In this document: one piece after another, positions 63,037-64,000 of the stretch
How positions within the stretch are numbered: the stretch's first letter is position 1
Layout of the letters: every line of letters begins with the position of its first letter
NCBI GenBank assembly: GCA_963711675.1
Contig: CAVQFB010000004.1
Location: 186,001-250,000 of the forward strand
Origin: CAVQFB01 sp963711675
GTDB taxonomy: Bacteria > Acidobacteriota > Terriglobia > Terriglobales > Acidobacteriaceae
DNA length: 64,000 nucleotides
Direction: 5' to 3'
Notes under the pieces: generated by a model
What the model saw: only the letters and a program-made list of their open reading frames with translations
What the model was told of the DNA's origin: nothing
The model's database searches: none
Position numbers and translations under genes: made by a program

Positions 63037-63448
63037 TGAGTCGAAATCCTTCCGGCAGAAGATCGGTAATCGGTGCTTCCGTCCAGCCCTTCGCGCTTTT
63101 GAAGAAAATCGTGGCCTTGGGGCCAAATTCGTAGATCACCTGGCGACACGCACCGCACGGAGAGCACGCAACATCTTGCTCGGTGACGACCGCCACCGCG
63201 CGAATCACCAGCTTCGGCCCTGATTGCGCCACTGCGGAAAAGATTGCCGTCCGCTCCGCGCAATTCGTCATCCCGTACGAACTGTTCTCCACATTGCAGC
63301 CTGTGAACACTTCCCCACGGCCGGTCAGGATCGCGGCTCCCACTTTGAAATGTGAGAAAGGAGCATAGGCATTCTTCATCGCCTTGCGCGCAGACTTCAT
63401 CAGCAGGCCACGATGCCGCGAAGAGATCTCTTTCTGATGACTGGCCAT
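63029..63448 (-). CDS. cdd: Cytidine deaminase
   Basis: A 139-residue homotetrameric-type enzyme. It has the zinc site in NCAERTAIF (Cys and catalytic Glu) and SPCGACRQVIYEFG (two Cys), and the substrate-binding FKVGAAIL and TGCNVENSSYGMT segments. It deaminates cytidine and deoxycytidine to (deoxy)uridine, which the phosphorylase then splits. Its stop overlaps the phosphorylase GTG by 8 bp. It is the first gene of the cdd-phosphorylase-nupC operon on the minus strand. Confidence 0.96.
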   Translation of the reverse strand: MASHQKEISSRHRGLLMKSARKAMKNAYAPFSHFKVGAAILTGRGEVFTGCNVENSSYGMTNCAERTAIFSAVAQSGPKLVIRAVAVVTEQDVACSPCGACRQVIYEFGPKATIFFKSAKGWTEAPITDLLPEGFRLSE

Positions 63449-63583
63449 ATGGATAGAAATCGAGACACGACTGCGTCAAAATTGCGCGCCTGATTGTAAC
63501 CCTTCAAGGGAAAACTCAGTATGGTTTCTTAGGCGGGCTGGTCAGTCTTCCCGAATGCTCTCTAAGCAGTGTTTTCCGCAAGT

Positions 63584-63616
63584 AAAAAGGGGAGAGGTGC
63601 GACCCAACCTCTCCCC
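63584..63616 (-). terminator. Terminator of the malic-enzyme-like gene
   Basis: A perfect 10-bp stem (GGGGAGAGGT at 63589-63598 with ACCTCTCCCC at 63607-63616, 8-nt loop) is followed on the minus strand by TTTTT. It lies 18 bp past the stop at 63634. Confidence 0.85.
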
Positions 63617-63633
63617 ACTCCCCCGAAATCCAG

Positions 63634-64000
63634 CTAGCCCGCAACCGCGGGCGAGGTTACGGTTTCCGGCGCACGCGTCGTCATCTCGGTCTCCTGTGCG
63701 TCCACTACGGCAATGGCAGCCGCGTTTACGATCTCCTCCACCTCTGCTCCCCGCGCCAAAAGGTGCACAGGCCTGCTCATGCCCATGAGGATCGGGCCGA
63801 GCGTCTCAGCGCCTCCAATTTTCGACAGGAGCTTGTAGGCGATATTGGCCGAATTCAGATCGGGGAAGATCAACACGTTGGCTCCGCCCTTGAGGGTGCT
63901 GAACGGGTAAGTCTCCTGCAGAATCTCTGGAGACAATGCCACGTCCGCCATGATCTCTCCATCCACCATTAGATCGGGATCAGCCTTGTGCAGCAATTCG
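63634..64000 (-). CDS. Phosphotransacetylase-like C-terminus of a malic enzyme (partial)
   Basis: Only the last 120 or so residues are in the window; the gene runs off the right edge. The visible part (LHKADPDLMVDGEIMADVALSPEI, then PFSTLKGGANVLIFPDLNSANIAYKLL, and GPILMGMSRPVHLLARGAEVEEIVNAAAIAVVDAQ) is the C-terminal PTA_PTB domain as found in the NADP-malic enzyme MaeB and in phosphotransacetylases. The MaeB form is favoured by the 'DPDLMVDGE' and 'PVHLL' wording of that group, but a stand-alone phosphate acyltransferase cannot be excluded without the missing 5' part. Confidence 0.88.
   Translation of the reverse strand, partial: ELLHKADPDLMVDGEIMADVALSPEILQETYPFSTLKGGANVLIFPDLNSANIAYKLLSKIGGAETLGPILMGMSRPVHLLARGAEVEEIVNAAAIAVVDAQETEMTTRAPETVTSPAVAG

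Noticed and set aside
1..64000. CRISPR arrays, insertion sequences, prophage genes, tRNA and rRNA genes
   Set aside because: Looked for and not seen: no spaced repeats, transposase, integrase, phage-structural genes or cloverleaf sequences were recognised.

Overview
The window looks like a chromosomal segment of an acidobacterium, probably of the Terriglobia (Koribacter-like) lineage. This is inferred from gene content, not from a marker gene: no rRNA or tRNA gene was found. Supporting signs are Ser/Thr kinases and PEGA proteins with TPRs, a short helical module typical of acidobacterial proteins, MacB-like FtsX clusters, large secreted Ig-like proteins and GC-rich coding sequence.

Layout. 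0.3-4.2 kb (-): a large secreted matrixin-like/Ig-like protein broken by one frameshift, preceded by a small secreted protein. 4.6-5.2 kb: a cold-shock gene with a possible long leader and a clear terminator. 5.3-8.7 kb (-): a secreted TPR protein and a channel-like TrkA-N protein. 9.0-13.9 kb (+): a c-type cytochrome followed by a Tat-exported molybdenum hydroxylase (2Fe-2S, Mo and FAD subunits) and a small Cys-rich protein. 14.0-20.4 kb: an LssY_C protein, a Ser/Thr kinase with TPRs, and small secreted proteins. 20.8-26.5 kb (+): a membrane-anchored GcvH-like protein, then an operon with an RsbRD-like protein, an acyl-CoA transferase and a 2-oxoacid:ferredoxin oxidoreductase with fused beta and gamma subunits. 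27.5-33.4 kb (-): a MacB-like ABC system with a duplicated permease. 34.4-39.5 kb: a signalling patch of a predicted pseudokinase with PEGA domains, a cyclic-nucleotide-binding protein lacking a DNA-binding domain, and a receiver-TM-TonB_C fusion. 39.7-44.4 kb: a membrane protein, a zinc metallopeptidase and an MscS channel. 44.5-50.5 kb (-): the pyruvate dehydrogenase cluster (E1, E2, E3), every gene of which is frameshifted. 50.6-52.6 kb: a peroxiredoxin, an unknown protein and a HigBA toxin-antitoxin pair. 52.6-60.2 kb (-): an RND efflux system with two pumps and one adaptor. 60.4-63.4 kb (-): a pyrimidine-nucleoside salvage operon. The 3' end of a malic-enzyme-like gene lies at the right edge.

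How it fits together. Two routes of 2-oxoacid oxidation lie 20 kb apart: an intact ferredoxin-dependent oxidoreductase and a pyruvate dehydrogenase cluster with seven apparent frameshifts. This is either real decay of the NAD-linked route or a patch of poor sequence. Three CRP-type palindromes (GTGA-N6-TCAC) lie in intergenic regions before the 2-oxoacid operon, inside the ABC cluster and before the cyclic-nucleotide-binding gene, and may form a small regulon. The most novel-looking material is the group of signalling proteins that lack their usual catalytic or output parts, and the helical module inserted in a molybdenum hydroxylase.
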